A DNA stretch of 64,000 bases from Eriocheir sinensis (lineage: Eukaryota > Arthropoda > Malacostraca > Decapoda > Varunidae): contig NC_066568.1 in NCBI RefSeq assembly GCF_024679095.1, forward strand, positions 466,362 to 530,361, in the 5' to 3' direction. Both the position numbers and the translations under genes were made by a program. Numbering within the stretch: the first letter of the stretch is position 1; every line of letters starts with the position of its first letter. The notes beneath the pieces are model-generated. The model saw nothing but the letters and a program-made list of their open reading frames with translations, was not told the DNA's origin and ran no database searches. Positions 36,492 through 47,436 of this stretch are shown here, one piece after another.

Positions 36492-37237
36492 ATGACAAGA
36501 AAGGCATCGTTCCCATGCCTCCTGCCCCGGGGGAACATCTTCCCTTACCTGCTACTGCTAGTGATGGCGCTGGGCCAGGCAACAGACGTGAACCCCTCAC
36601 TAACCATGAGCTGCACCGACACTAACATGGTGCTGGGAGAATGGAAAATTCGTAGCACACCCAACGAAACAAAGGAAAGCAGATTTTATTTAGACAAGAC
36701 CGTGTACGTGTGGCCAGAGGAAGGCTTTAGGGGCATAGGTGTGATAGCTGTTGCAGGCAGTGCGTCTGGGCAGAGGAGGGTGGACGCATGGTTTTCCAAA
36801 GACAGCCTGTTCACTAACGTCACCACTGCCAAGTGGTGGGAGTTGTGGGTGTATGTGCATCGCGAAAGTGACCGTATAAAGTTCTCTGTATATCTTGGCG
36901 AGGTTTGGAAGGTGTGTGTCACTTGGGTCACCTCTGACAACCTTCAGAGTCTAGAAGTGATGGGTTACGGCCCCTCAAGATGCAGGGACACGATGCCACC
37001 ACCTGGCTGTCCCTATGAAGGATATAACGTTGAATTGGCCCTCCCACAAACCAAACCCAATTGCACGGTGCACCCACCCATTTCCGGAGCTACACCTACG
37101 ACTATGACAACAACGGGGAGTGTAGTGGCGGGTGTGGTGGTGGGAATGGTGGCTGCAGCGGTGGTGGTGGTGGTGATGCTTTGCAGAACACAGCGTCACT
37201 CAGAGGATGAGAGTAAGTGTGAAGTGACATGTACGAT

Positions 37238-37273
<36 letters not shown>

Positions 37274-37408
37274 ACCTAGTTGTGAAATACAGGAAAAGAG
37301 CCGTACTAGGCTCGTGCTGTCCTGTCTCCATAACGCTTATTATCCAGTTTGGCTTTAAATTCGTGAATCATTTTTGCGCACACAGTCTCCTTGTCAAGTC
37401 GTGTGTGC

Positions 37409-37480
<72 letters not shown>

Positions 37481-37971
37481 AAAACAGGCCATAGCAGATA
37501 TACAGATAAACTTCTCCACAGAACACACACTCCTGCACAAAAACATTCAGACAAACACAAACTTATACTGGAAAATATACGTAATATAGCAAATACTTTG
37601 CAAAGTACAACTAAGTTTTAATGAGCTCTTGAATGTTGGCAAGTTTGAGTTGTTGTTTATCGAACTTTTAAAACACTTTAGTGGAGCCACTGTGATGCCC
37701 AAAGGTTGAAGCTTGTCAAGTAAAGTTTTGAGGCTCAGGCAAAGGAATGCTTCTAATGAGTCAGTGAACACTACAGCCACCTAATACTTCATTGCCAGGT
37801 ATTTGTCAAGTAAAGTTTTGAGGCTCAGGAAATGGAATGCTTTTGATAAGAGAGAGAGATTGAACACTACAGCCACCTAGTACTTCATTGCCAGGTATTT
37901 GGTAACATTACCAGTACACTCTAACACCAAACTCACTGGAGCTGACAGGGATGATAACCATGATGATGATG

Positions 37972-38037
<66 letters not shown>

Positions 38038-38282
38038 GTAATAATAATATCAATAAAAATAAAAATACTCTTTCAGACACCTCGCCAAGACCAAGCCCGA
38101 CCGCCGGGGCACACAGGGAGGGGATCCACGTTATTGAAAACAGCCTGTACGAGTCCTTTGAGGCCTGCAGGGACGCGGCCACCACTGAGACACCCCCAGA
38201 GGGGATCCACGTGATTGAAAACCGCCTGTACGAGTCCATTGAAGCCTGCAGGGACAGGGCCACTGCCGGGGAACTGAACTAA
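36492..38282 (+). CDS. Host gene: type I membrane protein with repeated cytoplasmic tail (two exons)
   Basis: Coding exons 36492-37212 and 38077-38282 give 308 residues. Exon 1 ends GATGAGA|gtaagt and exon 2 follows a tract ending tttcag; both sides agree on phase 1. I chose the ATG at 36492 because a signal peptide follows (FPYLLLLVMALGQA) and an acceptor-like ttcag directly precedes it. The ectodomain (about residues 32-215) has paired Cys, Trp-rich stretches such as AKWWELWVYVHRESD, and N-glycosylation sequons NET, NVT and NCT. One membrane span (GSVVAGVVVGMVAAAVVVVV) and a basic stop-transfer RTQRH follow. Exon 2 encodes the tail with two repeats, IHVIENSLYESFEACRD and IHVIENRLYESIEACRD, each with a Tyr motif of Y-x-x-hydrophobic type. 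The family is not recognised; a surface receptor or adhesion role is inference. Confidence 0.7.
37213..38076 (+). other. Intron of the membrane-protein gene
   Basis: 864 bp, GT-AG. Contains (GT)n at 37239-37271, (GA)n at 37413-37475, a 90-96 bp tandem duplication (37713-37802 and 37803-37898) and (ATA)n at 37968-38037, so length polymorphism is likely. Confidence 0.65.
37713..37898. repeat. Two-copy tandem duplication in the intron
   Basis: Each unit starts TTGTCAAGTAAAGTTTTGAG and ends TACTTCATTGCCAGGTAT. The second carries an extra GAGAGAGA. Identity is about 85-90% by eye. Confidence 0.85.
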
Positions 38283-38432
38283 ACGACATGCGTTATGAAG
38301 CAAAGCCTGTTTGAGACCTCTGAAGCCTGCAGGGACGAGGGCACCGCCGGGGCACCGGGGCAAACAACAAATATTATGAAGCAAAGACTGTTCGAGACCT
38401 CTGAAGGCTGCAGGAGCACTGCTGCGGCCACA
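38120..38432 (+). repeat. Tail-coding repeat, four units across a stop codon
   Basis: Units of roughly 66-78 bp, each centred on CTGTwyGAGwCC and GCCTGCAGGGAC. Units 1 and 2 (38120-38270) are in the annotated tail. Units 3 and 4 (38295-38432) encode SLFETSEACRD and RLFETSEGCRS in the same frame but after the TAA at 38280-38282. Tyr is replaced by Phe in units 3 and 4. Confidence 0.75.
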
Positions 38433-38665
38433 GTGATGAGGACACACACACACACACTGAGTGCCCTGCTAAACACGCCAGTAAGTGAAATCCATCTCTA
38501 CAAACTGTCTCTGGCTGTCACGAGGCCGCAGAGCTGCCAGTCAAGGAAAACTGTTTGCAGGAATGTTTGACTGTCCACACCACTGAATGCTGTCACCTCT
38601 GCCAGTTAGTGAAAACAGCACACAGCAGTAACTGTTCACTGCCTACACACACACTCTACTAGTCA

Positions 38666-39025
38666 GTGAACCCAGTACATAAAAAAGGTAAAAAATCAGC
38701 GTGTACCAACTATAGGCCAATATCAATATTAACGACATTTAGTAAAATATTTGAAAAAATAGTTGCTAGTGGAGTAATGAATTATCTAAATTTACATTCT
38801 TTATTAACAGACTGTCAATATGGATTTCGTCCTAAATTTTCAATCTATTTAGCTATACAAAAACTTTGTCAGAATATTTACGATATCATTGATCAAAAAA
38901 TGTTTCAGGTAACAGTTTTTTGCAATATCTCTAAAGCACTTGACACTATTCCACACTCATTTTTGTTGCAAAAAATGTTAGTTTATGGGTTCAGAGGAAA
39001 AACTCATGATTGGTTTAAAAGCTAA
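38666..39025 (+). mobile_element. LINE-E RT fragment
   Basis: About 119 codons of reverse transcriptase: NPVHKKGKKSACTNYRPISI, FSKIFEKIVASGVMNYL, TDCQYGFRPKFSIYLA and CNISKALDTIPHSFLLQKML, in which the palm Asp normally found in the CDxSKAFD box is Asn. Sequence details differ from LINE-A, CR1 and RTE, so this is a further family. Cut on the right at the TTAA of the MITE. Confidence 0.7.
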
Positions 39026-39029
39026 TTAA

Positions 39030-39213
39030 GGCCCCTCTAAGCGAATTAATGAGAAAAAAATCATCACTCACACAAACCATTATATTATATGTATCAACGC
39101 ACTTCTGATCAGTTTATGTATCCTCTATTTTGGGGGGTTCATGTCAAGGCAAGAATTTGGCCCGTCACTGGTACGCAGTAAAGCCTCAAATTTGCCCTGT
39201 CGCTGCTACCAGG
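39030..39213. mobile_element. piggyBac-type MITE, second copy, one end missing
   Basis: Inverted relative to 26676-26890. The right end GTCGCTGCTACCAGG is followed by TTAA (39214-39217). The left outer 28 bp are absent and the copy starts at a TTAA (39026-39029) that is internal in the other copy. Confidence 0.75.
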
Positions 39214-39651
39214 TTAATGCGTATTCACTGTACGTCTATTTGTATATGCTTCCATGTATATTTAGTAATGTCCTTCCACAGGTATGTATATATAAATATT
39301 CTTCAATATATTTTGGGCGGGTAAAAATACATGTACAGTAAACCCTCAATTATCCGGGTGCACCGTATCCGACCTTGTCCGTATCCGGGAGTTTTCAAAA
39401 ATGTGATTTTTTCCAAAGAAAATAAAAAAAATTGTCGCGCCCCGCCAAAAATCGTTCAAATTGTCCGCACGATGCCTCTGAGCTCTTTCCGGGCGGCGTA
39501 GCGCACCACCAAGGTAAAGAGATTCTCTTTACCTTCCGCACCACAACACAACAAGCCCCGCCCGCCATTGTTTACTTTCACCACGGCCCAGTTAATTGCT
39601 TTTGTGTGTGTGCCCTACCTTCTCCAGGCATTGCTTTGCCTGTGTGTTGCG

Positions 39652-40059
<408 letters not shown>

Positions 40060-40309
40060 CACAGGTCAGGTGTACAAGCGTTAATTACCCCATTAGGAGC
40101 GAATCTTAACACCCGCGTTCTTGGGGCCATGGCGGATGCTGACCAGAGCCCCGCAACGCCCCGACATTTTTTCTTACGTAAAGTCACTAATTATCGTTTG
40201 CAAGAGACGCCACAACGCCAACGCATCCACTGTGGATGGGGAAAGGCTTGCCTACACTGGCGTTAGCGTAGATTATGTAATATTGCAGAAAACAAGGTAA
40301 AACATTCTC

Positions 40310-40665
40310 GGGGCGGCGGGGCAAGGCGGGCAGTTTGACGTAACCCCTAACATTTTTCGTTTTTACGGCTGTAATACATCCTTCCTGCACTCGTTTCATA
40401 TATCCACGTGTGCGCAGGCGTAAACGGCTGACGTGGGCGTACGGACGTGAGCTTTAGCTCCGTTTGTGAGATAATAAGGATATATATTCTCAGGGCGAGC
40501 GGGGCGGGGTGGCAGCGGCGCGACTGAAATGTAACCAGTAATATAATATTATTTTTTACGGCTATAATATATCGTTTCATATATATACGTATGCGTGGAC
40601 GTGGAAGGCTGTCGTGGGCTTACGGGCGTGATCTTAAGTAGCTTCGTTTGTACCGACGATATATT
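40310..40665. repeat. Diverged tandem duplication of about 180 bp
   Basis: Units 40310-40490 and 40491-40665 share a G-rich start, TTTTTACGGCT, TCGTTTCATATAT and a GACGTGG/GGCGTACGG-like middle, then GCTCCGTTTGT or GCTTCGTTTGT. Lies inside the Tigger-like element. Confidence 0.65.
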
Positions 40666-41078
40666 AAATGCGGAGGGCGAAGGCTGGGGTTTTGGGTCCG
40701 TAGACTTAACCTACACCATATCCGGGTTTTTTCCCATATCCGGGTGCCCCCGTGACTCTATTAACCCGGATACCAGAGGGTTTACTGTACTTGGGTTTAT
40801 GTACCAATCTAGTCATGTAGATTTATAAAATGTAAATGTAAATGTGTGATTGATGTATAAGTTAAAATGTTGTAAGCTAAAATAAGTTAAAATGTTATAA
40901 GTTATTATGTTATAATGCTCAATTATGACTGCTCCTAAAATTCATCGTTAATGGTTTTACCTGTGGTCTGTAAAAGAGTTTTGACTCATCGGACCGATAT
41001 GTTCACACATGCATAAATATATTCCTGATTTTTTTGGTAACTTGTGAGCAATGAACAAAACCAATATATCAGTATCAA

Positions 41079-41082
<4 letters not shown>

Positions 41083-41160
<78 letters not shown>

Positions 41161-41196
41161 GCAGATATTCTCACTTTATCTCACGATTATCTCTCC

Positions 41197-41240
<44 letters not shown>

Positions 41241-41263
41241 AAACTACTACTACCATCTTTCTG

Positions 41264-41319
<56 letters not shown>
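41083..41319. repeat. (CT)n, (CT)n and (ACT)n microsatellites
   Basis: CT at 41083-41157 and 41203-41240, ACT at 41243-41319. The ACT tract is the insertion target of the next element. Confidence 0.95.
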
Positions 41320-41321
<2 letters not shown>

Positions 41322-41689
41322 GAGGTGGGCAAGTGTGGTACTTAGTGCGGTAGTACCGCATCACAAAAAAAGTATCGCACTACCGAAAAATTTCTGAAAA
41401 TACCGCACCGCGGACCGCACTAAAAAATCCTGCGGTACTTTATTGCGGTACTTTGAAAACTATCGAAGACGACATTTGCAGCGCGGCATGCTCACAGAGA
41501 TGAGTTTTCTTACAGTGAATCGGACTTAGTTAATCGGTATCAGTCATCAGAATCAGTGATTCAATCATTCTGATTTTACAATTATTGTTCAAAATTAAAT
41601 ACTAAATAGACAGACTTAACTACTACACTACGAGTCTTCTTTAAACCGCGCGGTGCCGGCCATTTCAACCCCGGACCCATCCTTTAAGT

Positions 41690-43180
41690 GTTAAAGAAAC
41701 AAAGAGCGAAATACTCTCCTCCCTCACTACCGTATTCAATATGTCCTTGCGACAAGGCATCGTCCCTTCGGATTGGAAAAAGGTTAACGTGACACCGATT
41801 TTTAAGAAAGGAGACAAAAAAATACCAGGCAACTACAGACCCATTAGTCTAACTTCAATTGTAGGTAAGCTACTTGAGAGCATAATTAGAGACAAAATTG
41901 TGAGTTACCTCGAAAGCCACTCATTAATTGGGGATTCACAACATGGCTTCCGTAACAAAAGATCCTGCCTATCAACTTATTGACCTTTTTTATCGACCTC
42001 TTCTCAGTTTATGACGTAACCAAATCATTGGACGTAGTCTATCTTGATTTCCAGAAAGCGTTTGATAAAGTCCCACATCATAAATTACTTTATAAATTAA
42101 AGTAAATAGGTATTGACAGTCAAGTAAACCAATGGATCGCGAATTGGTTGAGCAACAGACAACAAAGAGTTGTGATTGACGGATTTAACTCAGAGTGGGC
42201 GCCGGTCACTAGTGGCGTCCCTCAGGGCTCGGTTCTTGGCCCAGTGCTCCTCATTATTTACATCAACGACGTGGATGTTGGACTCAATAATCGCATTAGT
42301 AAATTTGCAGACGACACAAAGATTGGTAACTCGGTTCTCACTGACGAAGACAGGCAAAGCCTCCAAGAGGATTTGCACAAAATTTCAGCTTGGTCGGATA
42401 GATGGGAGATGCCCTTTAACGTAGACAAGTGCCAGGTCCTTCAAGTTGGAACAAGAAATAAGAAGTTCGATTACGAAATGCGCGGCGTTAAACTCACAAG
42501 CGTTCAATGCGTTAAAGACCTGGGGGTCAAAATCGCGTCAAACCTCAAATTCTCACAGCAATGCATCGATGCAGCAAATAAAGCGAACAGAATGTTGGGC
42601 TTCATTAAAAGAAACTTTTTATTCAAGAATAAAGATGTAATACTTCCGCTCTACAACAGTTTAGTCAGACCCCACTTGGAATAATTATGCGGTATAGTTT
42701 TGGTCTACTCACAATGCAAAGGACATTGCTAAATTAGGTGTTCAGCGTCGGGCAACAAAAATGATCCCTTCCTTGCGCAACAAATCCTACGAAGAAAGGC
42801 TTTCCTCCCTTAACATGTTCTCTCTTGAGAAACGTCGCCTCCGATGAAAAATGATCGAATGTTTTAAAATACTTAATGGTTTCACGAATGTAGATAGAAC
42901 AAAATTGTTTATGATCGATGACACTTTGCGAACGAGGAACAATGGCATAAAACTCAAATGTAGACAAATAAATTCAGACAGCACCAAATTTTTCTTCACC
43001 AACGTTATAGTGCGTTATAGTCCTTTAAAAACAAGCTCGACCGTCACTTCCTTGAACGTAATATTAACTAGAGTAGAAAAGCAACGTTTTGGAGCCATCT
43101 GATTAGTGTAGATTCACTTAGGTTTAAGGACAGACCACCTAGTCTGGACCATGGGGTCTGTGTGGTCTGATTTTCTATGT
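41690..43180 (+). mobile_element. CR1-type LINE, 5'-truncated, with complete 3' end
   Basis: RT from the WKKVNVTPIFKKGDKKIPGN box (about 41768) through QHGFRNKRSC, YLDFQKAFDKVPHH (about 42040), SGVPQGSVLGP (42212) and FADDTKIGN (42305) to the thumb and C-terminus (about 43080). The frame shifts near 41980 and 42680, with stops at 42104 and 42845. The 3' UTR holds an outer stem AGACCAC (43132-43138) / GTGGTCT (43162-43168) around GGACC-ATGG-GGTCT (43146-43159), then TTTCTATGTAATTC as a minimal octamer tail. Confidence 0.8.
42148..42684 (+). pseudogene. CR1 RT palm/thumb segment
   Basis: 178 open codons with SNRQQRVVIDGFNSEWAPVT, SGVPQGSVLGPVLLIIYIND, the catalytic FADDTKIGN, MPFNVDKCQVLQVG and NSLVRPHLE. 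The ATG is internal. Downstream the frame breaks just after VRPHLE at 42682. Compared with the copy at 625-1521, the SVLGP, FADD and FNVDKC boxes are all present, so decay is recent relative to that in the 19287 copy. Confidence 0.8.
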
Positions 43181-43409
<229 letters not shown>

Positions 43410-44153
43410 TCTCCTCGATTCAAATTTCCACGTGGTTGCTTCGCCGAGGCCTGAGATGCCAACTATATAGTGCTTAGAGCTTTCCCACGGTCGATGTCTC
43501 GCTATTACCAGTTGATGTGTTTTGTCTTAATATGTTTGACAGTTTGAATAATGTTTCACATTGTTCCCGTCATGACTTTCTTATATTAGTAATCTTTCGT
43601 TTTCGCTCAAACGCCGGAAAATTCCTCCCCTTCGATAATTCCCTCCTCCCCTTCACTTTCACTCCCCATATTCTCCCTACCTTTCCTCCCTGGCTACTGC
43701 AGCTGTTATTCAAGGTGGCACCACCCTTCCTTCCTTCCTTCCTTCCCACCCACCCCACTTCCTCCTCTCTCACATGACGCTGATCTCTCCTCTTCCCCCT
43801 TCCCTGTCCCCTCCCTCCTCCCTCGGAAAGTTGCAGTATTGACCACACAAAAAAAATGACATGTCCCACACAGATATCTTTCCCTCCCCCTCCCTGTCCT
43901 TTTCTGCCCCATCTATTGTAAATTAAGGCAATTGTACTATTTTAAGCATGTTTCCTTTGTTTGGATAGCCAGGATAGGCACTGAAGTATTTTTTTATTTT
44001 GACTATCGCTACCGCAGTACCGCACACCGCGTACCGCACTGAGAAATAAAAAAAAAAAAATGGGACCGCACTACCGCAACCGCACTACTCCGGAAAATAT
44101 TCCGCACTACCGCAACCGCACTACTTATTTTTTCAGTACCGCGCCCACCTCTG

Positions 44154-44303
44154 CTGCTGCTACTACTACTACTACTACTACACTACTTCTAGTACTAGTA
44201 CTATTATTCTATTGTGTTATATGTTATTGACATAATACATTACAGCAATGACTCATCATTAGAATTCTGTAATACTAATGTTGTTGTTCAGGATTGGTAT
44301 TAC

Positions 44304-44385
<82 letters not shown>

Positions 44386-44438
44386 GTCTTTATTATTAGT
44401 TATTATTATGATTTTACTATTATTACTATTATTATTGC

Positions 44439-44508
<70 letters not shown>

Positions 44509-44510
44509 TG
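44154..44510. repeat. (TAC)n and (TTA)n microsatellites
   Basis: TAC remainder 44160-44181 continues the target tract of the hAT-like element; TTA tracts lie at 44300-44386 and 44445-44508. Confidence 0.9.
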
Positions 44511-44515
44511 CCAAA

Positions 44516-44825
44516 GAAAGACAGGTTGATTATACTTCACAGGACTTGAACCGCAGCTGCGGCATACGTTGCCACCTCTGCCACACAGAGGTTAAAAGCG
44601 AGAGACACTGTGTCTCTCACCCAACCTCAACTTGGTAGAGAGGTGGTTGCGTCTTTAATTGATAAAAAAATCAACCTGTCTTTTTTTTTACCCATATGTC
44701 ATGAAATCTGTGCCGGGGCTTGATTAAAGACACACTCACCTCTACCAAGATGAGCTTGAATGAGAGACACGGTGAGTCCCTCACTTTTAACCTCCGTGTG
44801 GCAGTTCGAAGCCTGGCTGAGGTAT
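44516..44825. mobile_element. Inverted pair of tRNA-like SINE units (palindrome 1)
   Basis: Left unit 44549-44662 and right unit 44715-44822 are inverted copies of about 110 bp. Each has a B box on the appropriate strand: GGTTCAAGTCC (minus strand, near 44543) and AGTTCGAAGCC (plus strand, near 44802). Inside the left unit GAGAGACAC-T-GTGTCTCTC is a perfect 19-bp palindrome. The left unit is bounded by AAAGACAGGTTGAT / ATCAACCTGTCTTT. (TTA)n flanks both sides. Confidence 0.65.
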
Positions 44826-44826
44826 A

Positions 44827-45008
<182 letters not shown>

Positions 45009-45028
45009 TATAAGTCAAGAACAAATCA

Positions 45029-45302
45029 AGATGAATGTTACCCAGTACCAGACTCAAAGCACTGCGTTGGCACCATTGTTTGCCTCGCCACCAGAGGGTC
45101 TAAACGGAAGGATGTAGCTCACTCTGCTGACCTCCCTCCCTAACCTGCCCACACCGGATAGACTAATGCCATAGTTACCCCCACCAAGCCGGGTAAGGGA
45201 GGGAGGGCAACAGGGTGAGTTGCCTCCTTCCTGTTTGACCCTCGGGTGGCGAGGCGGACAGCGGCGCCAATGCAATGCTTCGATTCCGGTGCTGGGTAAC
45301 AT

Positions 45303-45303
<1 letters not shown>
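45029..45303. mobile_element. Inverted pair of SINE-like units (palindrome 2)
   Basis: Left arm 45036-45150 (GTTACCCAGTACC...) and right arm 45190-45303 (...GGTGCTGGGTAAC) are inverted copies of roughly 115 bp. Shared blocks are GCCTCGCCACC, GAGGGTC and CCTCCCTCCC. The right arm carries CTTCGATTCC, a near B box. Placed between two (TTA)n tracts, like palindrome 1, but the sequence is unrelated. Confidence 0.65.
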
Positions 45304-45369
<66 letters not shown>

Positions 45370-45395
45370 CTCTATTATTATTATTATCTATTATT
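45303..45395. repeat. (ATT)n microsatellite
   Basis: Triplet tract with a few ATC variants. From 45396 to 45579 only AT-rich sequence with no recognised feature. Confidence 0.9.
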
Positions 45396-45579
45396 GTTAT
45401 CTCTGTTAATTGGTGATATATTATACTACTTTATTTGACTTTCTATTGTACTTCAGTAAAAATAATTTTGTTGTTCTAATGATCAAGGACAAATGTTTTA
45501 CTTTGATTAATCTCATATTGGTATGCACATGTTTATACCGTGCAGTTTGGCTTAACCACATTTGTTTTCTTGTAACATT

Positions 45580-47278
45580 GATACACTATAGAGGCCTTGA
45601 TACACTCTAATACACTATACAGAGGCCTTGGTACACTATAATACACTATACAGAGGTCTTGATACACTAAGATACACTATAGAGAGGCCTTGATACACTA
45701 TGATACATTATGGAGAGGCCTTGATACACCATAATACACTATAGAGAGGCCTTGATACACTATGATACATTATGGAGAGGCCTTGATACACTATGATACA
45801 CTATAGAGAGGCCTTGATACACTATAATACACTATAGAGAGGCCTTGATACACCATAATACACTATAGAGAGGCCTTGATACACTATGATACACTATAGA
45901 GAGGCCTTGATACACTATGATACATTATGGAGAGGCCTTGATACACTATGATACATTATGGAGAGGCCTTGATACACTATAATACACTATAGAGAGGCCT
46001 TGATACACTATAATACACTATAGAGAGGCCTTGATACACTATAATACACTATACAGAGGCCTTGATACACTATGATACAATATACAGAGGCCTTGATACA
46101 CTATAATACACTATACAGAGGCCTTGATACACTATAATACATTATGGAGAGGCCTTGATACACTATAATACACTATACAGAGGCCTTGATACACTATAAT
46201 ACATTATGGAGAGGCCTTGATACACTATAATACACTATAGAGAGGCCTTGATACACTATGATACACTATAGAGAGGCCTTGATACACTATGATACATTAT
46301 GGAGAGGCCTTGATACACTATAATACACTATAGAGAGGCCTTGATACACTATAATACACTATAGAGAGGCCTTGATACACTATGATACACTATAGAGAGG
46401 CCTTGATACACTATGATACACTATAGAGAGGCCTTGATACACTATAATACACTATAGAGAGGCCTTGATACACTATAATACACTATAGAGAGGCCTTGAT
46501 ACACTATAATACACTATAGAGAGGCCTTGATACACTATAATACATTATGGAGAGGCCTTGATACACTATGATACATTATGGAGAGGCCTTGATACACTAT
46601 GATACATTATAGAGAGGCCTTGATACACTATGATACATTATAGAGAGGCCTTGATACACTATGATACATTATAGAGAGGCCTTGATACACTATGATACAT
46701 TATGGAGAGGCCTTGATACACTATAATACACTATAGAGAGGCCTTGATACACTATGATACATTATGGAGAGGCCTTGATACACTATAATACACTATACAG
46801 AGGCCTTGATACACTATAATACACTATAGAGAGGCCTTGATACACTATAATACACTATAGAGAGGCCTTGATACACTATAATACACTATACAGAGGCCTT
46901 GATACACTATAATACACTATACAGAGGCCTTGATACACTATAATACACTATAGAGAGGCCTTGATACACTATAATACACTATACAGAGGCCTTGATACAC
47001 TATAATACACTATACAGAGGCCTTGATACACTATAATACACTATAGAGGCCTTGATACACTATAATACACTATACAGAGGCCTTGATAAACTATTATACA
47101 CTATTGAGAGGCCTTGATACACTATAATACACTATACAGAGGCCTTGATACACTATAATACACTATACAGAGGCCTTGATACACTATAATACACTATAGA
47201 GAGGCCTTGATACACTATAATACACTATAGAGAGGAGTTGATACACTATGATACATTATGGAGAGGCCTTGATACACC
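45580..47278. repeat. 31-bp minisatellite, about 55 units
   Basis: The unit is made of GATACACTAT, then AATACACTAT, then AGAGAGGCCTT (31 bp). Each unit therefore contains two copies of an ATACACTAT submotif. Variants at the third block (cactataga, cactatacag, cattatgga) alternate along the array. No unique spacers and no open frame. 47279-47436 is non-repeat, apart from a 21-bp duplication (acagccacggctcaatg, 47318-47352). Confidence 0.95.
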
Positions 47279-47436
47279 TGGTCTGCTCACTTCCACATTT
47301 AGCATAAAGTCCACAAACAGCCACGGCTCAATGTGGACAGCCACGGCTCAATGCCCTAGAGGCTCTTAAAACATTGTCCAACACTGTCTGTATGTAACTA
47401 CTTTAAGGCCAATAAACATATCAATATGTGAATGTG

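Noticed and set aside
43727..43746. TTCC run as a regulatory element
   Set aside because: Simple pyrimidine repeat inside a transposon; no gene nearby.
45580..47278. CRISPR array
   Set aside because: 31-bp units are contiguous with no unique spacers, no cas genes are present and the setting is eukaryotic. It is a minisatellite.
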